Shown here: in pieces, positions 1-6,349 of the stretch
Position numbering within the stretch: the first letter of the stretch is position 1
How the letters are laid out: each line of letters opens with the position of its first letter
Origin: Planctomycetia bacterium
Lineage (GTDB): Bacteria; Planctomycetota; Phycisphaerae; Phycisphaerales; SM1A02
Reading direction: 5' to 3'
NCBI GenBank assembly: GCA_005799205.1
Contig: SYHM01000120.1
Location: 1 to 7,007, forward strand
DNA: 7,007 bases
Position numbers and translations under genes: made by a program
The notes under the pieces: generated by a model
Told to the model about the DNA's origin: nothing
The model's database searches: none
The model's input: the letters and a program-made list of their open reading frames with translations, nothing else

Positions 1-308
1 AACGGCCTGACGTCGATACGAAAGAGCAGATCGCCGACCTCAACCTGCTGATTGTCGACAACGGCGAGTTCGGTGACATACCCCGCTACGTTTGACGCAA
101 TTCCAACGATGTTCGCCCGCAGATATGCGTCGTCGGTACGAGGTCGAATGTCAAGTTCCCACCACGTGATGAACGACAACATCACCACGGACACAACCGA
201 CAAGATGCCGAAAAGCCTTCCGATGAGTGGGCGCATGTGCTGCGGCAGAAACCCAGTTGGTCGCGCCATGGTTGCGGTTGACTCAGAGTTGTTCGATGCG
301 GCGCTCAT
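1..308 (-). CDS. Membrane fusion protein of a tripartite efflux pump (HlyD/EmrA/MdtN type), 3' part beyond window
   Basis: Only the first 102 residues are visible; the frame stays open to the window edge, so the C-terminal part is missing. After a polar cytoplasmic stretch (about residues 1-28) comes one membrane anchor, roughly residues 29-49 (IGRLFGILSVVSVVMLSFIT). Then follows the signature start of the periplasmic domain: TDDAYLRANIVGIASNVAGY (58-77) and VVDNQQVEVGDLLFRID (83-99), the first half of the biotinyl-lipoyl-like fold seen in EmrA, AaeA and MdtN. Proteins of this family bridge an inner-membrane pump to an outer-membrane channel. The ATG overlaps the stop of the upstream ytcA-like gene as ATGA, and no Shine-Dalgarno site is visible, so translation is probably coupled. 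In-frame ATGs at residues 14 and 25 are alternative starts, but the overlap favours the first. The family call is firm; the exact subfamily and substrate are not known. The YtcA neighbour points to an MdtN/AaeA-like protein, by inference. Confidence 0.88.
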   Translation of the reverse strand, partial: MSAASNNSESTATMARPTGFLPQHMRPLIGRLFGILSVVSVVMLSFITWWELDIRPRTDDAYLRANIVGIASNVAGYVTELAVVDNQQVEVGDLLFRIDVRP

Positions 309-565
309 GTGCGAAAGAACCCAAGCCACAGGGCGAGTGTGCAGGCGATGTAGGTACAGATGTACACCGTCACACGAGGGCCGATGAACGGCTCGATGCC
401 CGAACGGCGGACGATCGCGCGAATGATTGCGAGCAGAACCCCTGCGGACAGAAGGCAGAGCAGCCACGCTGGGAAGAATGCGCCGTCAACACTGAGAATT
501 GGATCACATCCCGCGAACGCCCCGAACGCAAGGGTTGCAATGAGAGTGGATCGGCGCGTACGCAT
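305..565 (-). CDS. ytcA: YtcA-family small lipoprotein
   Basis: An 86-residue protein starting MRTRRSTLIATLAFGAFAGC. It has a short basic n-region, a hydrophobic core and a lipobox ending at Cys20, which predicts cleavage by signal peptidase II and lipidation. The mature part begins DPILSVDGAFFPAWLLCLLS, matching the YtcA pattern (a GAYYPGWFFC-like motif in E. coli). Two hydrophobic segments follow, about residues 34-49 and 66-82, ending in the aromatic LALWLGFF motif also typical of the family. E. coli YtcA has about 91 residues and is encoded beside mdtNOP; its molecular role is not established. Here the stop codon overlaps the start of the membrane fusion gene (ATGA), so both are probably one operon. 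An open frame extends upstream to 772, but that part is basic, unlike any protein, and lies antisense to the outer-membrane gene; the start at 565 gives a proper signal peptide. No good Shine-Dalgarno site is visible. Confidence 0.85.
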   Translation of the reverse strand: MRTRRSTLIATLAFGAFAGCDPILSVDGAFFPAWLLCLLSAGVLLAIIRAIVRRSGIEPFIGPRVTVYICTYIACTLALWLGFFRT

Positions 566-576
566 CGTGCGAAGAG

Positions 577-590
577 TAACGCACGTGTTA
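577..590. promoter_or_regulatory. Possible operator (TAAC-N6-GTTA inverted repeat) in the divergent gap
   Basis: The 35 bases between the two divergent start codons contain TAACGCACGTGTTA, an inverted repeat with 4-base arms and a 6-base centre, enclosing the palindrome CACGTG (582-587). A second weak pair, CGTGC at 566-570 and GCACG at 581-585, overlaps it. The position between divergent efflux genes would suit a repressor site, but the arms are short and chance occurrence is quite possible. I cannot recognise convincing -35/-10 boxes for either direction. Confidence 0.2.
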
Positions 591-600
591 GCCTTGGGGG

Positions 601-2097
601 ATGCACCGAGGCATCTGCGCACCGCTGACACTTGTCGCCGCGAGCGCGAGCGTCTCGATGAGCGGCTGTGTGATGGACGGACCATTCGTCGCACGCGATG
701 TCGATGCACTTGTCTCGAAGGACGCGGCATCAGCGTGGGCGCCGAGCGGCACTGCTCCCCAACAGACGCCACTTGCGGTGCCCGTCAGCCTCGCGGCAGC
801 ACCATCGACAACGCTCACGCTCGAGTCGGCACGGGGAACGCCTGATGCGACGCCAAACGAATCGCGCCTCTCACTGCCGCAGTGTGTCGATCGGGCGTTG
901 TCCAACAGCCCCGTCACCCGCGCAGCATGGGAGTCGGCTCGTGCGACTGCCGCGACCGTTGGTATCGCGGATGCTGCGTACATGCCAGACATTTTCTTTA
1001 CTGGTTCAGTCGGTCCTGAGCAAGACATCCTGGGGCCGATTCGAAACCAACAGACGCTTGGTCTTGCCGCGATCGGGTTGAACTGGGTGCTGATGGATTT
1101 CGGACGCCGCGACGCCGACAGCGCACGTGCGCGCGCTCAGATGATTGGAGCCAACTACACATTCAATCGCGCGATGCAGCAGTTGGTGTACGAGGTGCAG
1201 CGTGCATACTTCAGCCTCGATGCGACGCTGTCGCTGCGCGATGCGGCAAACGACAACGTCGAAACGGCTCGCAAGCAACTCGAGGCCACTGAAGATCGAA
1301 TGAATGTGGGACTCGCGACGCGACCCGAGGTGCTGCAGGCGAGGCAACAGATGCTGCAGGCAAACTTCGACCTCGAAGACGCCAAAGCCGCAGTCTATGG
1401 ATCGCACGCACGGCTCTCCGTCGCGATGGGCTCGACTGCACAATCGCCCTGCGACATCGTTCGACTCGATGCGCTGCCACTGCCAGAGAACCTCACCACA
1501 GCAATCAACCAGTCGATTTCGCTCGCCCTCACGCAGCGACCAGACATCGCCGCTGCTCTCGCGCTCGTGCGCGCTCGAGAAGAGAGCGTCAAACGAGCAG
1601 AAGCGGACTTCCTACCGGTCATATCGTTCGAAGGATTTGGCGGGATGTCGAGCCAGAGTTACCAGGTGCAGGTTGCTCCGCAGAATTTGCACAACGATGG
1701 ATCAAGCACCTTCGGCACGTATGCAGCAAAACTCACAGCAAACTGGCTGATTTTCGACGGATATGAGCGGGCGCATGCGCTCCAGCGAGCACGCAGCGAA
1801 GTACGTGCGGCGCAGGCGGCGCTCGAGAGCCTTCGCCTGCAAACCACGAGCGAAGTCTGGACAGGCTTCTTCGAGTTTCTTGCCGCACAGAAGCGATTCG
1901 ACGCGGGGATCGCACTTCTCACCGCATCGCAGGACTCATATGAGAGTGTCTACCAGAGCTACCTCAATGGGCTCGCGACGATCAATGACCTGCTCCAAGC
2001 AGAAACAGATCTCTTTGACTCTCGGTTTGAGCTCATCAAGTCGCGAGCGCAGTTGCTCACCGCAAGCGCGACCTTCGTCTTTGCTCTGGGGGCGTGA
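601..2097 (+). CDS. Outer-membrane efflux channel lipoprotein (TolC/OprM/NodT-type, MdtP-like)
   Basis: A 498-residue outer-membrane factor that would form the trimeric exit duct of a tripartite exporter. The N-terminus is a lipoprotein signal with lipobox SMSGC (lipidated Cys23), followed by a low-complexity linker to about residue 85. Two outer-membrane efflux protein repeats follow. The first (about 88-285) contains LPQCVDRALSNSP, GLNWVLMDFGRRDAD (159-173) and NVGLATRPEVLQARQQ (235-250). The second (about 300-498) contains LALTQRPDIAAA, KLTANWLIFDGYERAHAL (377-393) and YLNGLATINDLLQAETDLF (454-472). The paired NW-L-FDG/DFG strands and GLAT-LLQA helices are hallmarks of the TolC fold, and the length is usual for the OprM/NodT branch. 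The ATG at 601 is the first in frame after a TAG at 589-591. A GGGGG run touches the start codon directly, too close for a normal Shine-Dalgarno site. The gene is divergent from the ytcA/fusion-protein pair, which probably supplies its partner. Substrate unknown. Confidence 0.93.
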   Translation: MHRGICAPLTLVAASASVSMSGCVMDGPFVARDVDALVSKDAASAWAPSGTAPQQTPLAVPVSLAAAPSTTLTLESARGTPDATPNESRLSLPQCVDRALSNSPVTRAAWESARATAATVGIADAAYMPDIFFTGSVGPEQDILGPIRNQQTLGLAAIGLNWVLMDFGRRDADSARARAQMIGANYTFNRAMQQLVYEVQRAYFSLDATLSLRDAANDNVETARKQLEATEDRMNVGLATRPEVLQARQQMLQANFDLEDAKAAVYGSHARLSVAMGSTAQSPCDIVRLDALPLPENLTTAINQSISLALTQRPDIAAALALVRAREESVKRAEADFLPVISFEGFGGMSSQSYQVQVAPQNLHNDGSSTFGTYAAKLTANWLIFDGYERAHALQRARSEVRAAQAALESLRLQTTSEVWTGFFEFLAAQKRFDAGIALLTASQDSYESVYQSYLNGLATINDLLQAETDLFDSRFELIKSRAQLLTASATFVFALGA

Positions 2098-2122
2098 GTC
2101 GACGCGCCTTGTGGTCGCATGG

Positions 2123-3325
2123 CTACCGCAGCTTCAAACTCACGAGCGCAACCATCGTGAGCACGACCGTGATGAGCCAGAAGCGCACGACGACTTGTTG
2201 CTCTTTCCACCCACCAAGGTGAAAGTGATGATGAATGGGGGTACATCGAAAGATGCGCCGGCCCTCGCCATACTTCCTTCGCGTCCACTTAAACCATGAA
2301 ACCTGCGCCATCACGCTGCCCATCTCAAGAAAGAAGACGCCACCGATCAGTATCAGGAGCAGTTCCTGGCGGACCGCAAGCGCCATGTACGCGAGCAGCC
2401 CCCCTAGTGCGAGGCTGCCGGTATCACCCATGAAGACACGCGCCGGCGAACAGTTGAACCAGAGAAACCCAAGGCATGCCCCCGCCATTGCGCCGGCCAT
2501 CACCATGAGTTCGGCGGTCCCCGCAACGCTCGGAACCATCAGAAAGTACGCAGCGCGCGGGCTTCCACCGATCCAGACAAGCGCCATCATCGCGAGGCTC
2601 GCGATGATCAATGTTCCGGTTGCGAGCCCATCCATCCCGTCGGTGATGTTGACCGCGTTCGAAACCCCTGCGATCCAGAGCATCGCAAGCAGCGTAAAGA
2701 GCCCGACACCCAGCACGATGACCCCACTCGAAATCGCTGGGGGCTGAATGAGCGCTTCAATCGACGGTGTCGGTACATAGGTTCTCTGGAACGGCAAGTT
2801 AAGGACATGTGCATCGTGCATCCCGCTCGCGCGGTAGAGAAAAAACCCGACGAGCGCCCCAAGTCCGAGTTGAAACAGAAGTTTTTCCCACGCGACGAGC
2901 CCGTCCCGCGTGCCTGGTGCACGTCGACTCTGCGTGAGTTTCAGCCAGTCGTCGAATCCCCCAAGCACAGCCAGCCAGACAATCACGACGACTCCAAGCT
3001 GGACATAACGATTGTGGAGGACATCTGCAAGCAGCACCGTGCTCGTGAGCAGTGCGCCCAAGATGATGACTCCGCCCATCGTCGGCGTGCCAGCGCGACT
3101 TTGCATCAGTTGATTCACACTGTCGTTTCCGAATTCAGGCGTGTCACCGATCTTGCGGCCGGCGAGCCATCGAATCACACGCGGACCGAACCAGAGCACG
3201 AGCGCAAACGAGAGAAGCGATGCGATGAGTGCGCGAAACTCGAGTTGGTACATGACCATCACGAGCCAACCGAGCCCCCGATCGTCGAGCCAACTCTGTG
3301 CAGCAACCGTGAGGTTGTAAAGCAT
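2123..3325 (-). CDS. mraY: Phospho-N-acetylmuramoyl-pentapeptide-transferase (lipid I synthase)
   Basis: MraY transfers phospho-MurNAc-pentapeptide from UDP to undecaprenyl phosphate at the inner face of the cytoplasmic membrane, giving lipid I. The 400-residue polytopic protein carries the family motifs in order: SRAGTPTMGG (76-85), the Asp pair in GGFDDWLKL (122-130), NAVNITDGMDGLA (223-235), FLWFNCSPARVFMGDTGSLALGG spanning 287-309 with the catalytic-region Asp301, and the cytoplasmic PIHHHF (363-368) followed by VVVRFW (378-383). All catalytic aspartates and the histidine triad are intact. It is longer than E. coli MraY (360), with the extra residues spread over several loops, including a KYGEGRRIFR segment (351-360) that I associate with Bacteroidota/Planctomycetota-type enzymes. 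The ATG overlaps the murF stop by one base (TAATG), and there is no strong Shine-Dalgarno site, so coupling is likely. It is the last gene of the block and converges on the efflux gene. Confidence 0.97.
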   Translation of the reverse strand: MLYNLTVAAQSWLDDRGLGWLVMVMYQLEFRALIASLLSFALVLWFGPRVIRWLAGRKIGDTPEFGNDSVNQLMQSRAGTPTMGGVIILGALLTSTVLLADVLHNRYVQLGVVVIVWLAVLGGFDDWLKLTQSRRAPGTRDGLVAWEKLLFQLGLGALVGFFLYRASGMHDAHVLNLPFQRTYVPTPSIEALIQPPAISSGVIVLGVGLFTLLAMLWIAGVSNAVNITDGMDGLATGTLIIASLAMMALVWIGGSPRAAYFLMVPSVAGTAELMVMAGAMAGACLGFLWFNCSPARVFMGDTGSLALGGLLAYMALAVRQELLLILIGGVFFLEMGSVMAQVSWFKWTRRKYGEGRRIFRCTPIHHHFHLGGWKEQQVVVRFWLITVVLTMVALVSLKLR

Positions 3326-4782
3326 TAGGCTGCCAGTCGCTCGTGCAGAGAGGCGAGCAGTCGTTCGAGCGCAGCGCCGCGCGATCCCTTGAGGAGGATC
3401 GCATCACCGGCTGAGAATTCACAGACGACGCGGCTGATTCCCTGGGGATTCAGTTCGGCGACCTGCACCACTTTGCACCCTCCCACGCTGCGGCAAGCCT
3501 CAGCGGCGTGCGCGGCGAGTGGACCTACAAAGATCGCGACTTCTGGAGGAGTTCCCCCAACACCCCGAGCGACCGCACGCCCAATCTCTTGGTGCAGTGA
3601 CGCGGCATCCCCCCCGAGTTCAAGCATGTCGCCGAGCACGACGACGCGCCGCTGCGTCGTGCCGACCAACTCGGTGAATGTTGAGAGCGCTGCGAGCATC
3701 GCCTCTGGATTGGCGTTGTACGCATCGTTGAAGATTGTGAGATCGCCAAACTGCTGACGAACGAATCGCATCTCTGTGGCGCGCACGCTTGAGAGTCCCC
3801 GCGAGATCTGCTCGTCGCTGAGTCCACTGTCGATGCCGATGGCGATGGCCGCGAGCGCGTTGATTGCGTTGTGCGATCCCTCGAGCGCGAGATCAACCTC
3901 GAAGTGACGGCCGCACGCTTCAATGGCGAGGCGCTGCCCGCCTCCCGGCCGCGCCGTTCTTGCTCGAAGCCGCACATGGTTCATCGGTCCTTCGCCAAAT
4001 CGAACCACCCGCACTCCTTCTGGAAGCGACCCTTCGAGCGCGGCGTCAAGGAGAGAATTGTCGCCGCGAACAACAGCGAGACCGCCTTGGCCGAGTGATG
4101 ACACAAGGGCGAACTTCTCTCGCATGATTGCGTCGACCGATCCGAGCCCTTCGAGATGCGCGCGACCAACCATTGTGACAACGGCGACATCTGGTTTCGC
4201 AAGATCAGCAAGCGTCGCGATCTCGCCAGGAGCATTCATTCCGATCTCGGCGAGCAAGTAGTGATCTCCGCGACGTCCACCGCAGAGTGTGATGGGAACG
4301 CCGATGTCATTGTTAAAACTCTTTGGACTCGCCGACCCCTGAAACGCCGTGGCAAGCACCCCTTCGATCAGTCGTCGCGTGGTGGTCTTTCCCGCGCTGC
4401 CAGTGATCGCGATGACACGTGTTCCTTCGAGCATCTGACGCCACGCGCTCGCCGCAGCCTGGAGCGCCAGTCGCGTCTGTGCGACTTCGAGCACTGCGCA
4501 CGCACTCGGAGTCGTGAGCCGAACTCGGCGCCACTTCGATTCCTCAACAACGAGGATGCGTGCGCCTGCTCGTACAGCTTCTAGAAGATGATCATGTGCG
4601 TCATGCCGCTCACCATGCAGTGCGAAGAAGACTCGCTCCGAAAGATCACATCGTGTGTCGGTGCCAACTCCTCGAGTCGGCCGCGATGACGACGGCGCGA
4701 CAGCCCACCGCCCATCGACGGCCTTCCGCAACTCCTCGGGTGTCATGAACGCGCGGTCGGTGCACACAAACTCACAACTCAT
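3325..4782 (-). CDS. murF: UDP-N-acetylmuramoyl-tripeptide--D-alanyl-D-alanine ligase
   Basis: MurF is the cytoplasmic ATP-dependent ligase that adds D-Ala-D-Ala to the UDP-MurNAc-tripeptide, completing the pentapeptide precursor. The 485-residue protein shows the three Mur-ligase domains: an N-terminal UMAG-binding domain (about 13-115) with TDTRCDLSERVFFALHGER (41-59); a central ATPase with P-loop ITGSAGKTTT (126-135), SFNNDIGVP (155-163), EIGMNAPGEI (179-188), HLEGLGS (209-215) and REKF with the expected carbamylated Lys223; and a C-terminal domain with NDAYNANPEAM (352-362), VVLGDMLELG (381-390) and LLKGSRG (463-469). Every key motif is present. The start at 4782 is chosen because AAGGAG lies 7 bases upstream and its ATG overlaps the murE stop (ATGA). 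The frame stays open upstream to 4995, but that part is antisense-like overlap with murE. A Met at residue 13 is a less likely start. Length is close to the family norm of about 450-480. Confidence 0.97.
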   Translation of the reverse strand: MSCEFVCTDRAFMTPEELRKAVDGRWAVAPSSSRPTRGVGTDTRCDLSERVFFALHGERHDAHDHLLEAVRAGARILVVEESKWRRVRLTTPSACAVLEVAQTRLALQAAASAWRQMLEGTRVIAITGSAGKTTTRRLIEGVLATAFQGSASPKSFNNDIGVPITLCGGRRGDHYLLAEIGMNAPGEIATLADLAKPDVAVVTMVGRAHLEGLGSVDAIMREKFALVSSLGQGGLAVVRGDNSLLDAALEGSLPEGVRVVRFGEGPMNHVRLRARTARPGGGQRLAIEACGRHFEVDLALEGSHNAINALAAIAIGIDSGLSDEQISRGLSSVRATEMRFVRQQFGDLTIFNDAYNANPEAMLAALSTFTELVGTTQRRVVVLGDMLELGGDAASLHQEIGRAVARGVGGTPPEVAIFVGPLAAHAAEACRSVGGCKVVQVAELNPQGISRVVCEFSAGDAILLKGSRGAALERLLASLHERLAA

Positions 4783-6305
4783 GTTGAAACTCCTTGCATG
4801 GACGTTGCCGCGACCGAGTCGAGCGCGCGGCGCGCTTCGACGCGATCGTCGAATGGAAACTTTTCTCTCCCGATGAGCTGATAGTCCTCGTGCCCCTTGC
4901 CAGCGATGAGCACAAGGTCGCCTGGGTGCGCGAGTGCGATCGCGCGACGAATCGCGACAGCCCGGTCGCAGTGGCGCTCGACCGTCGCGCTGCAAGGCGT
5001 CGGAAATCCCGCGCAGATATCGTCGAGAATCGCATCAGGTGATTCTGTTCGCGGGTTGTCGCTTGTGACAATGACGAAGTCGGCATGGGTCGCAGCCGTG
5101 CGCGCCATGCGAGGACGTTTGGTCCGGTCGCGGTCGCCACCGCACCCAAAGACGACAATCAGCCGACCCTCGCCAACAACTGGCCGCACGGCGGTGAGCA
5201 CATTGAGCAGCGCGTCGTCCGTGTGCGCGTAATCGACGAGGACCGCAAAGGGATCGCCCTGTGCCGTGACTGGCTCGAGACGCCCAGGCGGAGGGAGCGC
5301 ACCCGCAAGCCCTCGCTCGAGCGCGCTTCGTTCGACGCCAACGCTCCACGCTGCAGCGGCAGCCTGCAGCGAGTTCATCGCGTTGTGGGTGCCAATGGCT
5401 GGAAGGTCCGCGCTGAACTCGCCCCATGGTCCACGCAGTCGCACCTGCATCCCCCAGAGCGTCACCCGTGCCACCTCTGCGAAGCAGTCTGCACTTGAAT
5501 CGCGCGTACTGCATCGAAGGACCCCCGCCGCGCATCCATCAACCATGCGTGCGTGTGCCGGATCATCGCAGTTGACCACTGCGCGGCTTCCGACCGCGAG
5601 TGAGCGAAAGAGCCGCGCCTTCGCAGCGGCATATTCATCGATCGTCTTGTGGTAGTCGAGGTGATCTCCGGTGAGATTCGTGAAGACGCCAACTGCAAAT
5701 GGGATCCCGTCGACTCGGCCCTGATGAAGCGCATGGCTCGACACTTCCATGACTGCGCATTGACAGGTGTTGCGCACCATGCGCGAAAACACCGCAGCGA
5801 GTTCGCAGCCTCCAGGAGTCGTCAGCGCCGCTGGCTCGCGCATCGCTCCGTCGTCGGTGAACACCGTTCCCAGCAGCCCACACGCCGCCCCAGACTCCCG
5901 AATGAGGTGGTGGGTGAGAAACGCCGTCGTGGTCTTTCCGTTGGTCCCTGTGATGCCGATGGTGCGCAAGGCGCGGGATGGGTAGCCGTGAAACGACTGT
6001 GCGAGTGCAAGCGATGCGCGCGCTGCATCGGTCGCAACAAGGATCGAGACATCGCGGCCCGCTCGACCGCACTGTGCGATCACCTCGTCACGATCGGCAC
6101 GTGCGTCCACGCACAGCGCGACGGCCCCGCGCGCAAGCGCATCGGCGATGAACTGCGTGCCATCCCCAGTCGTCCCGGGGCGAGCAACAAAGAGCGTTGC
6201 GGGTGCGACCTGACGCGAGTCATCCGCGACAGCAAGCACTGTCGGATCAGTCGATCGCAGGACCGAAACGCCGTCCACATTGGCGATGAGATGAGACAAC
6301 TTCAT
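4779..6305 (-). CDS. murE: UDP-N-acetylmuramoyl-L-alanyl-D-glutamate--2,6-diaminopimelate ligase
   Basis: MurE adds the third amino acid to UDP-MurNAc-L-Ala-D-Glu in the cytoplasm. The 508-residue protein has the N-terminal DDSRQVAPATLFVARPG (28-44); P-loop GITGTNGKTTT (117-127); LTTPGG (161-166); MEVSSHAL (186-193); FTNLTGDHLDYHK (208-220); the AAAKARLF segment with the probable carbamylated Lys229; the C-terminal hinge VDYAHTDDAL (357-366); VFGCGGDRDRTKRP (385-398); DNPRTE (416-421); and GKGHEDYQ (469-476). The DNPR motif is the known mark of meso-diaminopimelate-specific enzymes, as opposed to the lysine-adding type, so meso-DAP is the predicted substrate. The usual HTPDAL motif reads HTDDAL here, a mild variation. 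Start at 6305 fits the family N-terminus (MKLSHLI); upstream is a purine-rich GAGGGGCGGAA but no ideal Shine-Dalgarno site. It follows queA after 44 bases and overlaps murF by ATGA. Confidence 0.97.
   Translation of the reverse strand: MKLSHLIANVDGVSVLRSTDPTVLAVADDSRQVAPATLFVARPGTTGDGTQFIADALARGAVALCVDARADRDEVIAQCGRAGRDVSILVATDAARASLALAQSFHGYPSRALRTIGITGTNGKTTTAFLTHHLIRESGAACGLLGTVFTDDGAMREPAALTTPGGCELAAVFSRMVRNTCQCAVMEVSSHALHQGRVDGIPFAVGVFTNLTGDHLDYHKTIDEYAAAKARLFRSLAVGSRAVVNCDDPAHARMVDGCAAGVLRCSTRDSSADCFAEVARVTLWGMQVRLRGPWGEFSADLPAIGTHNAMNSLQAAAAAWSVGVERSALERGLAGALPPPGRLEPVTAQGDPFAVLVDYAHTDDALLNVLTAVRPVVGEGRLIVVFGCGGDRDRTKRPRMARTAATHADFVIVTSDNPRTESPDAILDDICAGFPTPCSATVERHCDRAVAIRRAIALAHPGDLVLIAGKGHEDYQLIGREKFPFDDRVEARRALDSVAATSMQGVST
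4790..4795 (-). promoter_or_regulatory. Ribosome binding site of murF
   Basis: On the minus strand AAGGAG stands 7 bases before the murF ATG, inside the last codons of murE. It is the only strong Shine-Dalgarno site among the visible starts and decides the murF start in favour of 4782 over the longer open frame. Confidence 0.85.
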
Positions 6306-6349
6306 GCGCGATTCCGCCCCTCAGTATCGGCATATCAGCGCTCAGTGCT

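Noticed and set aside
566..772. N-terminal extension of the YtcA-like protein to a start at 772.
   Set aside because: The extra 69 residues are arginine-rich antisense translation of the efflux gene, and they would bury the lipoprotein signal peptide that begins at 565.
360..845. Plus-strand open frames across 52-845 (for example 360-845) as possible genes.
   Set aside because: They are arginine- and cysteine-rich shadow frames opposite or out of frame with the fusion protein, YtcA and efflux genes, with no recognisable domain.
588..1028. Minus-strand frame opposite the start of the efflux channel gene.
   Set aside because: The alanine/serine-rich translation has no family features and the opposite strand encodes a clear outer-membrane factor.
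2139..2161. A 7-base inverted repeat, CTCACGA / TCGTGAG with a 9-base loop, near the 3' end of mraY, considered as a terminator.
   Set aside because: It lies inside the mraY coding region, is short, and has no T-run on the plus side and only TTT on the minus side. It is probably incidental.
4783..4995. N-terminal extension of MurF to a start at 4995.
   Set aside because: The extension is low-complexity antisense-frame overlap within murE. The AAGGAG site and ATGA overlap support 4782.
6306..6349. Possible terminator or promoter between queA and murE (AGCACTGAGCGCT element).
   Set aside because: The complementary arms are only about 3-5 bases with a mismatch and no T-run follows; I see no clear promoter boxes either.
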